From assembly GCA_001508005.1 (NCBI GenBank), contig LGEZ01000003.1, forward strand, positions 1-64,000: a stretch of DNA of 64,000 nt, given 5' to 3'. Position numbers and translations under genes: made by a program. This document shows positions 1 through 7,785 of this stretch, one piece after another. Positions within the stretch are counted from its first letter, which is position 1; every line of letters begins with the position of its first letter. The notes beneath the pieces are model-generated. The model was not told the DNA's origin. It saw nothing but the letters and a program-made list of their open reading frames with translations, and made no database searches. This DNA comes from Clostridia bacterium 41_269 (GTDB taxonomy: Bacteria; Bacillota; DTU086).

Positions 1-100
1 CCAGCACTAAACCTTAACTAACCAGGTCCAGTGCCTCTATGCCCACCTACACAGCTCCACTGTTCAGTTTTCAAAGACCCTTGTTTGAACAGCAATATTT
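1..100 (-). promoter_or_regulatory. 5' leader of an rRNA operon running off the left edge
   Basis: Read on the minus strand, positions 79 to 61 give the motif TCTTTGAAAACTGAACA. This type of sequence is common in Bacillota rRNA leaders and spacers, where it takes part in antitermination and processing. It follows two tandem strong promoters, and there is no open reading frame. I infer that a 16S gene begins beyond position 1; no rRNA sequence itself is visible. Confidence 0.6.
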
Positions 101-129
101 AGTCTACTACGGATTTTTAATTTTGTCAA
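101..129 (-). promoter_or_regulatory. rRNA promoter P2
   Basis: On the minus strand TTGACA (124-129) is followed after exactly 17 bases by TAGACT (101-106). It is the proximal member of a tandem pair facing the rRNA-type leader. Confidence 0.6.
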
Positions 130-151
130 TGCTGCTTTCTTAGAATTTTTT

Positions 152-187
152 GCCCCTGGGGCTGTGCCTTCAGCCATCGCCCCAGAG
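152..187. other. Inverted repeat between rRNA promoters P1 and P2
   Basis: Ten-base arms (CCTCTGGGGC and GCCCCAGGGG on the minus strand, one G-T pair) enclose a 16-base loop that itself contains a GGCT/AGCC pairing. Neither strand has a T-tract after it, so it does not look like an ordinary terminator. It would sit in the 5' end of the P1 transcript. Confidence 0.55.
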
Positions 188-195
188 GCATTGTA

Positions 196-224
196 AATAT
201 AACATACTCCTTTTTCTTTGTCAA
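196..224 (-). promoter_or_regulatory. rRNA promoter P1
   Basis: On the minus strand a perfect TTGACA (219-224) is separated by 17 bases from TATATT (196-201). It lies upstream of P2 in the same direction; tandem near-consensus sigma-A promoters are typical of rRNA operons. Confidence 0.65.
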
Positions 225-244
225 GCCGATTTTTTACCTCTTCT

Positions 245-267
245 CCCTTTTAAATATGATAAAAGGG
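245..267. other. Small inverted repeat downstream of korD
   Basis: The arms CCCTTTTA and TAAAAGGG are perfect complements with a 7-base loop. It is 28 bases past the end of the kor operon and could slow or end its transcripts, but no T-tract follows on the minus strand. Confidence 0.35.
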
Positions 268-295
268 CATCTTTTCACTGCTGTTCTTGCTGCAG

Positions 296-559
296 CTAAT
301 CAGCTTTTTCATCTTTTCTACGTTCAATAAGGATTGCGCAATCAGGACAGACCATTTCACAGGTTTTACAGGCAATACACGGCTCTCCGTGGCCCGGTTC
401 CACCACTGGGGTCCCAAAAACCCCCAATTCTTTAGCCCATCCTATGGTTTTTACAGGACACTTTTCCATGCAGAGGCCGCAGCCTTTGCACAGTTCAGGG
501 AAGAGATGAAAAACGCCCTTACCATCTATTTTTGTAATTACTTTGTATGCTGTTGTCAA
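296..559 (-). CDS. korD: 2-oxoacid:ferredoxin oxidoreductase, delta (ferredoxin) subunit
   Basis: Small iron-sulfur protein of 87 residues that should carry electrons from the TPP catalytic subunits to free ferredoxin. Two classic 4Fe-4S motifs are visible: CKGCGLCMEKCP near residue 24 and CIACKTCEMVCP near residue 61. The start is a TTG behind a GGAGGAGG sequence. It is the last gene of the kor operon, 31 bases after the gamma subunit. The family includes the delta subunits of the 2-oxoglutarate, 2-ketoisovalerate and pyruvate enzymes; the sequence alone does not fix the substrate. Confidence 0.85.
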   Translation of the reverse strand: MTTAYKVITKIDGKGVFHLFPELCKGCGLCMEKCPVKTIGWAKELGVFGTPVVEPGHGEPCIACKTCEMVCPDCAILIERRKDEKAD

Positions 560-590
560 GCTTGTACTACCTCCTCCGGTTAATATTAAA

Positions 591-1154
591 TTACCGGTTC
601 AGTGCCAGCTCTACACCTTTTTCCAGAGCCTTATGGTTCATTTCCCTAAGCTCAGGATTCTTCTCAAATTTATACTCCAATTGAGAATTAATAATCTTTT
701 TAACCGTATCCACAGAAACGACATTTGTAAGACCTATGATAAATCCCATGATTATAACGTTGAAAACTTTGGGATGAAAGAGCTCCTTGGCAATTTTAAT
801 TGCTGGCACTTTGATAATTTCCCTGCATTCTTCGGGAAACTCTCCTTCAGCATCTGTAATTTCGCCTTCATAAAGAAAGATGGTTTCTTTATCACAGTAT
901 TTTGCAATGCGCCTAATGGATCTCTTGCTTAGAGCCACTGCAACATCAGCATCTTTAAACTTAGGCGATCCTATGGGTTCATCAGAAATCTGAATATAGG
1001 CAACGGAAACCCCGCCTCTTTGCTCAACACCAAAGTTGGGGATATAAAGGGCCTCACGCCCTTCTTCGTAGGCAGCTTCACTAAGCATGTTCGCTATGGT
1101 CTGCACTCCCTGTCCGCCCTCACCGGCAATTACGATCTTAGCCCCTTTACTCAT
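591..1154 (-). CDS. korC: 2-oxoacid:ferredoxin oxidoreductase, gamma subunit
   Basis: A 187-residue protein of the pyruvate/ketoisovalerate oxidoreductase gamma family. The N-terminal IAGEGGQGVQT is the characteristic glycine-rich element. A further conserved stretch is the FGVEQRGG segment near residue 42. In the enzyme this subunit helps bind CoA and completes the catalytic core with the alpha and beta subunits. The start ATG has the Shine-Dalgarno AAGGAGG and overlaps the end of korB by 8 bases, indicating translational coupling. Confidence 0.88.
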   Translation of the reverse strand: MSKGAKIVIAGEGGQGVQTIANMLSEAAYEEGREALYIPNFGVEQRGGVSVAYIQISDEPIGSPKFKDADVAVALSKRSIRRIAKYCDKETIFLYEGEITDAEGEFPEECREIIKVPAIKIAKELFHPKVFNVIIMGFIIGLTNVVSVDTVKKIINSQLEYKFEKNPELREMNHKALEKGVELALNR

Positions 1155-1908
1155 TTTTATCCTCCTTCACCTGGCCCGGTACTTTAAATTCTCCTACTTT
1201 AAAATACCGGGTCATTTCATTTTCTAGAAAGTTCCAGGTTTCTTCTGCATTAGTACGCCAGTTCGTGGGGCATCCAGAGAGAACTTCAATAAACGAAAAT
1301 CCTTTGCCTTCAATCTGCCTCTGCAGTCCTTTTTTGAAAAAGCTTTTCAGCTGCCCAAGTTTGGCAACCGTTCCCCTTGCAACATAAGCAGTATCAGGGG
1401 TTATAGCTGCCACCATTTCAGGGCCCAGGGTGGGATTTCCTGTCTTTTCGGGATCCCTTCCGTATGGGGTTGTTTCTGTTTTTTGATTTGGAAGGGTTGT
1501 GGGAGCCATCTGTCCCCCGGTCATGGCATATACCGTGTTGTTTGCCAGCACTACCATTATGTTTTCATTGCGCACCGCTGCATTCACAAGGTGCTGGGAA
1601 CCTATGGCATAGCCCCCTCCATCCCCCATATATGCAATGCATATCAGCTCAGGACGAGCTCTCTTTATGCCCACCATAACAGGGGTGGTTCTGCCGTGAT
1701 GAGTCTGTACCGTATCCAAATTAAAAAAATCCCACGCCAACAGCGAACAGCCGATGTCACAGCCAAAAATGGTTCGATCTTCTATTCCCAGTTCTTCAAT
1801 GGCATAGGCCAGGGCTTTGAGCACCAAAGGATGCCCACAACCCGGACAGAATTTATGTGGTTTAGTTTCCCTGTACCAAAGTTTCGGCATTGGAGGTAGA
1901 ACTGCCAT
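1147..1908 (-). CDS. korB: 2-oxoacid:ferredoxin oxidoreductase, beta (TPP-binding) subunit
   Basis: Thiamine-pyrophosphate subunit of 253 residues. The TPP signature is clear: GDGGGYAIG begins near residue 96 and NN follows about 28 residues later. N-terminal FCPGCGH and GCDIGCS supply the cysteines expected for an iron-sulfur cluster. Together with the alpha subunit it decarboxylates a 2-oxoacid oxidatively and passes electrons to ferredoxin, a strictly anaerobic reaction. It is 13 bases downstream of korA. Substrate class (2-oxoglutarate or branched-chain) cannot be decided here. Confidence 0.9.
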   Translation of the reverse strand: MAVLPPMPKLWYRETKPHKFCPGCGHPLVLKALAYAIEELGIEDRTIFGCDIGCSLLAWDFFNLDTVQTHHGRTTPVMVGIKRARPELICIAYMGDGGGYAIGSQHLVNAAVRNENIMVVLANNTVYAMTGGQMAPTTLPNQKTETTPYGRDPEKTGNPTLGPEMVAAITPDTAYVARGTVAKLGQLKSFFKKGLQRQIEGKGFSFIEVLSGCPTNWRTNAEETWNFLENEMTRYFKVGEFKVPGQVKEDKNE

Positions 1909-1921
1909 TGTTTTCCCCCCT

Positions 1922-3013
1922 TCATAAGCCTTTTACGGCAGATATTATTTCTTCTACAGTTATGCTTTCTCCCGGACGGAAAAGGGTTTCAATGGGAGTC
2001 GTGCTTCCATATATGGCGTCGGTAACCAGTTTTTTAAGCTGTCCTTCAGCAGATTCTACAACCAGCATTTTTTCAGCCCTGTCAGCACATTTTCTAAGCT
2101 GTTCTGCTGGGAAAGGCCTAAGGGTTATGGGCCTAAAGGAACCAACTTTATAACCATCTTTTCTTAAGCGCGCCACTGCTCCTTCAGCAGCACGGGACAC
2201 TATACCATGGGCTACGATAAGAATCTCAGCATCTTCTGTTTCCATTTCTCTGTATTCCACTATTTCGTGGGCAACTGCGTTGTAGGCATCTACCAGTTCC
2301 CTAACCACTTCATAGAGCTCATCTTCCATATTATAGGTATTCCTAAGATGAACAGGGGGACGATCTAACCCTGCCACACCCCCTTTACCTAAAAACGGCT
2401 CTGCGGGAACAAGCTCAATCCCTCTCTCCACAGGGTCATAAATGGTTAAAGATTCTCGCATCTTAGACTGATAGCCGTCTCCAAGAACAAAAGTGGGAAA
2501 TCTATACTTCCATGCAGTATTAAAGGCTTTGATGGTATAGTCAAAAAGTTCCTGATGGCTTGCAGTGGAATATACGATTCTTATTCCTTCGCCGTTTCCT
2601 CCAAAACATGTAAGGGTGGTCTCCTGTTGGGAATAGATAACCGTCGCCGTTGATGGACCTCCCCTTTGGGTAATAATCATAACCGTTGGTATTCTCATCA
2701 TTTCAGCCATGGACATAGAATCTTGCATTAGTATGTTTCCTGGTCCAGATGTGGCCGTAAAAGCTCTTTTTCCCGCCAAAACTCCTCCCACTGTTGCAAA
2801 ACCCGCGGAAATTTCATCCTCTGTTTGTAAAAAACCTTTTCCGTATTTTGGGGCCAGCCGGGTCCAGTAATGCATAATCTCATTCTGAGGCGTAATGGGA
2901 TAGCCGTACATTATATCAGCCCTGGCCGCCACACCAGCCCAGGCAACGGCTTCATTTCCTGTTATAAAAACTCTTCTTTCTTTTATTATTGGTTCAAGGT
3001 TCTTTTCTGCCAC
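1922..3013 (-). CDS. korA: 2-oxoacid:ferredoxin oxidoreductase, alpha subunit
   Basis: Alpha subunit of 363 residues. Visible hallmarks are ITGNEAVAWAG, YPITPQNEI and the ATSGPG segment, which in this family bind the 2-oxoacid and stabilise the TPP site. I place the start at a GTG (3011-3013) because GGAGG lies 8 bases before it; a longer reading from a TTG at 3055 would overlap the upstream gene by 7 bases and lacks a good ribosome site. It is followed directly by korB, korC and korD. Confidence 0.88.
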   Translation of the reverse strand: MAEKNLEPIIKERRVFITGNEAVAWAGVAARADIMYGYPITPQNEIMHYWTRLAPKYGKGFLQTEDEISAGFATVGGVLAGKRAFTATSGPGNILMQDSMSMAEMMRIPTVMIITQRGGPSTATVIYSQQETTLTCFGGNGEGIRIVYSTASHQELFDYTIKAFNTAWKYRFPTFVLGDGYQSKMRESLTIYDPVERGIELVPAEPFLGKGGVAGLDRPPVHLRNTYNMEDELYEVVRELVDAYNAVAHEIVEYREMETEDAEILIVAHGIVSRAAEGAVARLRKDGYKVGSFRPITLRPFPAEQLRKCADRAEKMLVVESAEGQLKKLVTDAIYGSTTPIETLFRPGESITVEEIISAVKGL

Positions 3014-3048
3014 AGGCAACACCTCCGTATTTAATAAGAAGCCCCTTT

Positions 3049-3711
3049 TTACCAAAATGCCTTTTTCATATGAAGTTCCAGTATCTTTACGGGATTTCCC
3101 ATGCAGTCTTTATCTCCCACAAGGTGGGCAAACTCTCGAGCCACTGTGGTAGCAATTACAGGGGTATTGAGCTTCTCAGCAGCTTTTGTAACTATGTATG
3201 CACCTTCATTTATAATCTCCTCATCAGTTTCTTCTCCAAGATGAGAATTATTTATGAGACCATCCACCTTCCCCAAGGTGCTTATATATTCAACTATTTC
3301 TTCAACGGTTGAAGTCATGGGACGAGCCACATTAATTACTGCATAAACTTTTAACGGCCTTTCATCTTCAAGCCCTTCTAAAAGATTAATTACTTTAACT
3401 CCTTTAACCCCATAACCTATGTCTAAAATGACATCACCTCCATACTTCAGGGCCCATTTCATTTCGGGTTTAAGCAGGGTTCCAGTTTCCCCAAGCCCTA
3501 TGATTTCCCCCGTATTCCAAGCAATGACTTCAAGCCCCTTATCTTCCAGCTCCTTTTTTATAGGGCGCAGAGTATAAAAAGGCTCCACTAAATCAAGATC
3601 CACCAGACGGACTTTTCTTCCCTGTCTATGGAGCTCAAGAGCTCGGTTTATGGCAATTTCGCTTTTTCCGCTTGCATACTCGCCTACATAGGCTTCCCTC
3701 AGTTTGTCCAC
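3049..3711 (-). CDS. P-loop ATPase of the ParA/CobQ type, first gene of the kor operon
   Basis: A 220-residue protein with an N-terminal Walker A motif GEYASGKS and a downstream LVDLDLVEP resembling the A' motif of SIMIBI-class ATPases. A LINNSHLGEET segment occurs near residue 150. The start is GTG with AAGGTG about 7 bases upstream. It directly precedes korA and ends 35 bases before the preferred korA start. Its position suggests a role in assembling or maturing the oxidoreductase, for example cluster or cofactor loading, but that is inference. No membrane segment or signal peptide is seen. Confidence 0.6.
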   Translation of the reverse strand: MDKLREAYVGEYASGKSEIAINRALELHRQGRKVRLVDLDLVEPFYTLRPIKKELEDKGLEVIAWNTGEIIGLGETGTLLKPEMKWALKYGGDVILDIGYGVKGVKVINLLEGLEDERPLKVYAVINVARPMTSTVEEIVEYISTLGKVDGLINNSHLGEETDEEIINEGAYIVTKAAEKLNTPVIATTVAREFAHLVGDKDCMGNPVKILELHMKKAFW

Positions 3712-3807
3712 AGCTTGTCACCTTGTTCATCTTTATACTGTTATGTGCGGTCATCATTATACTTCTATAATAAATTTTACTTTTTTAGAAATTTACCTTT
3801 TTGTTAT

Positions 3808-3847
3808 AAAAAAAAAAAGATACAAGTATACTCTATTCAGTATACTT
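3808..3847 (-). terminator. Terminator of bofA
   Basis: On the minus strand, 9-base complementary arms (AAGTATACT and AGTATACTT, 3824-3847) with a 6-base loop are followed by GTATC and eleven Ts (3808-3818). It lies 16 bases past the bofA stop. The stem is weak, with two G-C pairs of nine, so termination may be partial. Confidence 0.55.
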
Positions 3848-3863
3848 CTTCAATTTTTCACCG

Positions 3864-4151
3864 TCAAGAAGGGAGATTTAATATCTTGACAGCTATCAAC
3901 AAAATCAAACCTGGAATTCCTAAAAACCCTGTCGTTAAAATAGTCACAATGTTAACGGGAATGCTTATACCCAAAAAGCCTCCTATAAAATTAAAACCTA
4001 AAAGAAGCATTAAACCAATAAATGAATTAAAAATCACTTTGACAAGGAGTCTTAAGGGCTTGACCAACAAACGCGCAGCAATAAGCAGAAGAAACAAAAT
4101 AAATGCTGCGGCAAAAATAAGCTGAGGAGTTTCTATGTTTGAAAAATCCAT
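3864..4151 (-). CDS. bofA: Pro-sigma-K processing inhibitor BofA family protein
   Basis: Integral membrane protein of 95 residues with two long hydrophobic segments (about 12-32 and 42-90, the second probably two helices). In Bacillus, BofA holds the SpoIVFB protease inactive in the outer forespore membrane so that sigma-K is released only after engulfment. The gene order dnaX, ybaB, recR, yaaL-like, bofA matches Bacillus and supports the call. I choose the ATG at 4151 over the one two codons upstream, because the G-rich ribosome site then has 7-base spacing. Confidence 0.82.
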   Translation of the reverse strand: MDFSNIETPQLIFAAAFILFLLLIAARLLVKPLRLLVKVIFNSFIGLMLLLGFNFIGGFLGISIPVNIVTILTTGFLGIPGLILLIAVKILNLPS

Positions 4152-4191
4152 ATTCATTCCCCCTAGTTATTTTTTGCATAGAAAAGTTAAA

Positions 4192-4443
4192 TTATTTTAA
4201 TTGCTTCCTTAACTTTTCTTTTTTAGCCAGATTAAGTAAGTAAATAAATTTCCTCTCACAGTAATTAATCTTATAAATCAAAGAATCAATATGATCCTTG
4301 TCTATAGCCTCATCAAACTGAGCCTTTGCATTCATCCATTCCTCCTTTACTTTTTCAATACATTGATAAAGGGAGCTGCAGAATTCTTCTCTGCCATCTT
4401 CCCCTTTTACTATGCACTGGCCGCAGCAGTCCGGGTAAAGCAA
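4192..4443 (-). CDS. DUF2508 (YaaL-like) family protein
   Basis: Small cytoplasmic protein of 83 residues. The central EEWMNAKAQFDEA followed by a tyrosine-rich KINYCERKFIYLL segment fits the DUF2508/YaaL family, which sits between recR and bofA in many Bacillota. Function is unknown. Near the N-terminus CCGQC is a possible metal or redox site. The start is a TTG with GGAGGGG 6 bases upstream; a TTG five codons earlier lies inside that site and is less likely. Confidence 0.65.
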   Translation of the reverse strand: MLYPDCCGQCIVKGEDGREEFCSSLYQCIEKVKEEWMNAKAQFDEAIDKDHIDSLIYKINYCERKFIYLLNLAKKEKLRKQLK

Positions 4444-4493
4444 CAGCTTCCCCTCCAAAGTTTTTTTTAATAAATCTATGCCTTAAAAATAAA

Positions 4494-4520
4494 AAAAGAC
4501 CTAAAAACTTTAGGTCTTTT
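4494..4520. terminator. Bidirectional terminator after recR
   Basis: A 12-base perfect stem (AAAAGACCTAAA and its complement) with a 3-base loop, flanked by A and T runs on both sides. On the minus strand it ends the dnaX-ybaB-recR transcript. Confidence 0.75.
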
Positions 4521-4561
4521 CAAACGGCTGACAAACCCTTCGCAGGCTGTCTTTTTTATTT

Positions 4562-5158
4562 TTAAATCTTCCGCCTTCCTTCAAAAGCCCTGGCCAGGGT
4601 AACCTCATCGGTATATTCCAGATCTCCGCCCACAGGTATTCCATGGGCAAGGCGGGTAACATTAACTCCCAGGGGCTTAAGGATGCGGGACAGGTAAAGG
4701 GCTGTTGCTTCCCCTTCAACGGTGGGATTTGTAGCCACAACAACTTCTTTTACGCTGCCTTTCTCCACCCTTTTAAGCAGCTTATCTATGGTAAGGTTAT
4801 CAGGACCGATTCCGTCCACGGGAGATATTACTCCCCCTAAAACATGGTATAAGCCCTTAAATTCCCTGCTCCTTTCAATAGCCGCCACATCCCTGGCATT
4901 TTCCACCACACAAATGATGCTCTGATCCCTGTGGGGGCTTCTGCAAATTCTACAGGGATCGTCATCAGTAAAATTACCGCAGATAGAACAGTTTTTTATT
5001 TTTCTTTTTGCATCTAAGATTGCTTCTGCCAGCTTTTCCGCATCTTCTAGAGTTCCACCTAAAATATGAAAGGCCAGCCTCTGTGCAGTTTTGGGACCAA
5101 TCCCAGGCAGTTTATTGAGTTCTTCAACGAGTCTTGCCAAAGCTTCGGGATACTGCAT
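4562..5158 (-). CDS. recR: Recombination mediator RecR
   Basis: Protein of 198 residues, the usual RecR length. In order: a helix-hairpin-helix segment around [17 protein letters not shown], a zinc finger [16 protein letters not shown] near residue 54, and a Toprim domain starting at ICVVENARD. RecR works with RecF and RecO to load RecA on gapped DNA. The ATG at 5158 is preferred over an in-frame GTG three codons upstream because the AGGTGAGG ribosome site lies just before it. It is 9 bases downstream of ybaB, in one operon with dnaX. Confidence 0.93.
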   Translation of the reverse strand: MQYPEALARLVEELNKLPGIGPKTAQRLAFHILGGTLEDAEKLAEAILDAKRKIKNCSICGNFTDDDPCRICRSPHRDQSIICVVENARDVAAIERSREFKGLYHVLGGVISPVDGIGPDNLTIDKLLKRVEKGSVKEVVVATNPTVEGEATALYLSRILKPLGVNVTRLAHGIPVGGDLEYTDEVTLARAFEGRRKI

Positions 5159-5167
5159 AAACCTCAC

Positions 5168-5485
5168 CTAAAAAAGCCCGGGAAAATTAAACCCGCCCGT
5201 AATTTTTCCCATTTCTTCATTAACCATTTCCTGTGCTTTCTTCAGAGCTTCATTTACCGCTGCCAGCACCAAATCCTCCAGCATTCCAATATCATCGGGA
5301 TCTACAGCTTCAGGATCTATTTTTAATTCCAGAACCTCCTGCTTTCCATTGACTTTAACCTTAACGGCACCTCCTCCTGAGGACGCTTCTACCACTTTTT
5401 CCTCCAACTCTTCTTGGAGCTTGGCTAAACTGGCCTGCATTTTCTGCACCTGCTTCATCATCTTATTCATTTTACCCATGTTCAC
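5168..5485 (-). CDS. ybaB: YbaB/EbfC nucleoid-associated protein
   Basis: A 105-residue protein with a methionine- and lysine-rich coiled-coil N-terminus, a glycine-rich turn ([11 protein letters not shown]) and a C-terminal helical region, the standard YbaB layout. Homologues form dimers that bind DNA without strong sequence specificity. The start is GTG 6 bases after a run of Gs. It sits between dnaX and recR as in most bacteria. Confidence 0.9.
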   Translation of the reverse strand: MNMGKMNKMMKQVQKMQASLAKLQEELEEKVVEASSGGGAVKVKVNGKQEVLELKIDPEAVDPDDIGMLEDLVLAAVNEALKKAQEMVNEEMGKITGGFNFPGLF

Positions 5486-5500
5486 AAAAAATCCCCCCTA

Positions 5501-7123
5501 CTAAAGGTTTTCATCCTTCAAATCAATCAGTTCTCCCTCAAATATTTCCAATGCTCTTTTAACTATATAATTCTCATCGGGAACCCTTCTGTTTCCCTGT
5601 TTTGTTTCCTGTTCTCCTTTCTGCTCTTCCAGAATAAAGGATACTTCTATGGGGCAGTTAAAATATTTCTTTAAAAGAGATTCAATAAACTTTTTGTTTT
5701 TTCCCTGCTCCACGGTCTCTTTGTGGAATTTGTATTTATCATCAAAGGATATGGTTAAAACTCCCCCGCTGTAGCTCTTTAGCATACCTTCTAATAAGAG
5801 AGCATGGAGAGAGATCCTCTTTTTCTTTATTAGGCCCATAATTTCCGGCCATTTGTCTCTGATAGTTTCAAAGTCCAGATCTTTTTCCCTTTGGGGTTCA
5901 GCTTCTTTTTTATCTTGAACATTTAATATATCTCTTCCCGCAGCAGAAGAAGTTTCTGCCTTCCTTTCTACTAATGCTGCTTTAGCAAACTTATCTGCTG
6001 CCGAAGCAATTTTACCCTCTGCCTTGGGAATACAAAGTGCACACAGTTTGATAACAGCCAGTTCTAAAATCAGCTGGGGCTGATTTGACCATTTAAGCTT
6101 CCTTTCGTAATCTGCAAGCTCTTCTGCCATTTTAAAAAAAATTTCGGCAGGAAACAAATCCGCCTGTTTTTTTATTTCCTCTAAAATTTCTTCATCATAA
6201 TTAATCAAAGGGAGCCCCTGGTCGCCTGCAGCAGCAGCCAACAGAAGCCCCCGAATGTATTCCATAATGTCATTAAATATGTAGCTTATGTCGCGCCCCT
6301 GAGATACTAAGTCTTCTATGATTTCCACAGCTCCTGCTGCATTTCCTTCAAATACATCTTTCATCAGGTTCATTATTACTGAGTCATCTGCTTTCCCCAA
6401 AATCAGCTCCACATTTTCCTTAGAAAGCCCGTTTTCAGAAAATAGGGCGCACTGTTCAAAAAGGCTCAAAGCATCCCTTAAACTTCCCCCTGACATTTTC
6501 GCAATAAGACTTAATGCTTCGGCATCCGCTTTAATGCCGCTGTCAGCAGCTGCTTTTTTCAAATAATCCTCAATTTCTTTAGAACTTATACGTCTGAAAT
6601 CAAATCTCTGGCATCGGGATAATATGGTTTCTGGGAGTTTATGGGGTTCCGTTGTAGCAAGGATAAAAATGGTTCTTTGGGGAGGTTCCTCAAGGGTTTT
6701 TAGAAGGGCATTGAACGCTTCTCCCGTAAGCATATGTACTTCATCCACTATGTAAACCTTAAACTTTTCTTCTGCAGGAACCAGCTTAGCCTTTTCTCTA
6801 AGCTCTCGTATCTCATCAATGCCTCGGTTGGAGGCTCCATCTATTTCCACCACATCCAAAGAGCTTCCCTTTCCGATCCTAATGCAGCTGGAGCATTGAT
6901 TGCAGGGCTCAGAACCTTGAGGATCCAAACAGTTAACCGCTTTGGCGAGAATCCTTGCGGTGGTGGTTTTCCCAGTTCCCCTGGGACCGCAGAACAAATA
7001 GGCATGATTAACCCTACCCGTGGCTACTGCATTGCTTAAGGTTCTGCTTATATGGGGCTGTCCCACTATATCTGAAAATCTTGGGGGCCTAAGCCTGCGG
7101 TAAAGGGAAATGTATTCCCGCAC
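5501..7123 (-). CDS. dnaX: DNA polymerase III subunits gamma and tau
   Basis: Clamp-loader ATPase of 540 residues. Walker A GPRGTGKTT is near residue 42, followed by a four-cysteine zinc module (CLDPQGSEPCNQCSSC), Walker B in VYIVDEVHML, and sensor SRC in ILSRCQRFDFR. The C-terminal third is charged and variable, as expected for tau. The start is a GTG at 7123 with AGAGGTG upstream. No A- or T-run resembling the E. coli slippage signal was noticed. It lies downstream of the SRP RNA gene and heads the ybaB-recR group. Confidence 0.94.
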   Translation of the reverse strand: MREYISLYRRLRPPRFSDIVGQPHISRTLSNAVATGRVNHAYLFCGPRGTGKTTTARILAKAVNCLDPQGSEPCNQCSSCIRIGKGSSLDVVEIDGASNRGIDEIRELREKAKLVPAEEKFKVYIVDEVHMLTGEAFNALLKTLEEPPQRTIFILATTEPHKLPETILSRCQRFDFRRISSKEIEDYLKKAAADSGIKADAEALSLIAKMSGGSLRDALSLFEQCALFSENGLSKENVELILGKADDSVIMNLMKDVFEGNAAGAVEIIEDLVSQGRDISYIFNDIMEYIRGLLLAAAAGDQGLPLINYDEEILEEIKKQADLFPAEIFFKMAEELADYERKLKWSNQPQLILELAVIKLCALCIPKAEGKIASAADKFAKAALVERKAETSSAAGRDILNVQDKKEAEPQREKDLDFETIRDKWPEIMGLIKKKRISLHALLLEGMLKSYSGGVLTISFDDKYKFHKETVEQGKNKKFIESLLKKYFNCPIEVSFILEEQKGEQETKQGNRRVPDENYIVKRALEIFEGELIDLKDENL

Positions 7124-7138
7124 AAAAAACACCTCTTA

Positions 7139-7205
7139 ATAAAAATTAACTTAAAAATTAAAAAATTAACTTAAAAATTACTTGAAAATTAACTTAATAA
7201 AAATA
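7139..7205. repeat. AT-rich imperfect tandem repeats between SRP RNA and dnaX
   Basis: The unit AAAATTAACTTAAAAATT recurs nearly exactly, with a third diverged copy beginning CTTGAAAATTAACTTA. It occupies the spacer between the SRP RNA 3' end and dnaX. It contains no open reading frame and may simply be an unwound or transcript-end region. Confidence 0.6.
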
Positions 7206-7208
7206 AAC

Positions 7209-7477
7209 GGCCGTGCACCTGCCCTCGAATCTGCCTTCCAGGCGCTGTCTGTGCAGTTAACTCAAACCAGGCACCCCTGCGGCACACGGGGTCAATCACT
7301 TACCGCTGCTTCCTTCCGGACCTGACGGGGTTCGTGATCTCCCGTTGCGCAGGACCCAGCTCTCATAGCCACTTACACAGGGCTGTCCCCAAAAGACAGA
7401 CCCTCAGACAGGAATTCGACCCTGCTGCAGCGGATTGCAGGTTACAGGGCACCGCTACCTCCCCGTCTAGCACGGCC
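7209..7477 (-). ncRNA. ffs: Signal recognition particle RNA, large (Bacillus-type)
   Basis: About 269 nt on the minus strand. The 5' end GGCCGTGCTAGACGGGGAGG and the 3' end GTGCACGGCC pair with each other. The domain IV signature GTCAGGTCCGGAAGGAAGCA lies in the middle, and the distal Alu-type domain is present, so this is the long form found in spore-forming Bacillota. It binds Ffh and targets nascent membrane proteins. It is encoded just upstream of dnaX, a common arrangement. Confidence 0.95.
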
Positions 7478-7507
7478 AATTTTAACAAAGAAAACTTATC
7501 AGTGATT

Positions 7508-7537
7508 AAATGGCTAGCAGTTTACTGCTAGCCATTT
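7508..7537. terminator. Perfect 13-base hairpin between tRNA-Ser(GGA) and SRP RNA
   Basis: AAATGGCTAGCAG and its complement are separated by four bases. It sits 4 bases past the tRNA 3' end on the minus strand and likely ends or separates the tRNA transcript, although the following T-tract is short. Confidence 0.55.
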
Positions 7538-7541
7538 AACC

Positions 7542-7638
7542 TGGCGGAGAGAGTGGGATTTGAACCCACGAGGCGGGTTTGTGACCCGCCTACTCGCTCT
7601 CCAGGCGAGCGCCTTCAGCCAGACTCAGCCATCTCTCC
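7542..7638 (-). tRNA. tRNA-Ser (anticodon GGA)
   Basis: 97 nt including encoded CCA. Acceptor GGAGAGA/TCTCTCC with discriminator G, long variable arm typical of serine tRNAs, and anticodon loop CTGGAGA. It reads UCC and UCU codons. Confidence 0.95.
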
Positions 7639-7678
7639 ACATCTGCCCTACAATTTAAATATCTTTTTAAATACCTTC

Positions 7679-7775
7679 TGGCGGAGAGAGTGGGATTTGA
7701 ACCCACGAGGCAGGTTTTTGGCCCGCCTACTCGATTTCGAGTCGAGCGCTTTCAGCCAGACTCAGCCATCTCTCC
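7679..7775 (-). tRNA. tRNA-Ser (anticodon CGA)
   Basis: 97 nt including CCA, nearly identical to the neighbouring serine tRNA outside the anticodon arm. The anticodon loop is CTCGAAA, reading UCG. The long variable arm is present. Confidence 0.95.
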
Positions 7776-7785
7776 ACCTTAAAAA

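Noticed and set aside
296-559. Plus-strand frames overlapping the kor genes
   Set aside because: They are out-of-frame shadows of clear iron-sulfur and TPP subunits on the minus strand.
3824-3847. Palindrome AAGTATACT/AGTATACTT as an operator for the kor operon
   Set aside because: On the minus strand it is followed after five bases by eleven Ts and lies just past the bofA stop, so a terminator is the simpler reading.
7139-7205. AT-rich repeats near dnaX as a CRISPR array or second origin
   Set aside because: Units are short, imperfect and without spacers, and no DnaA boxes are nearby.
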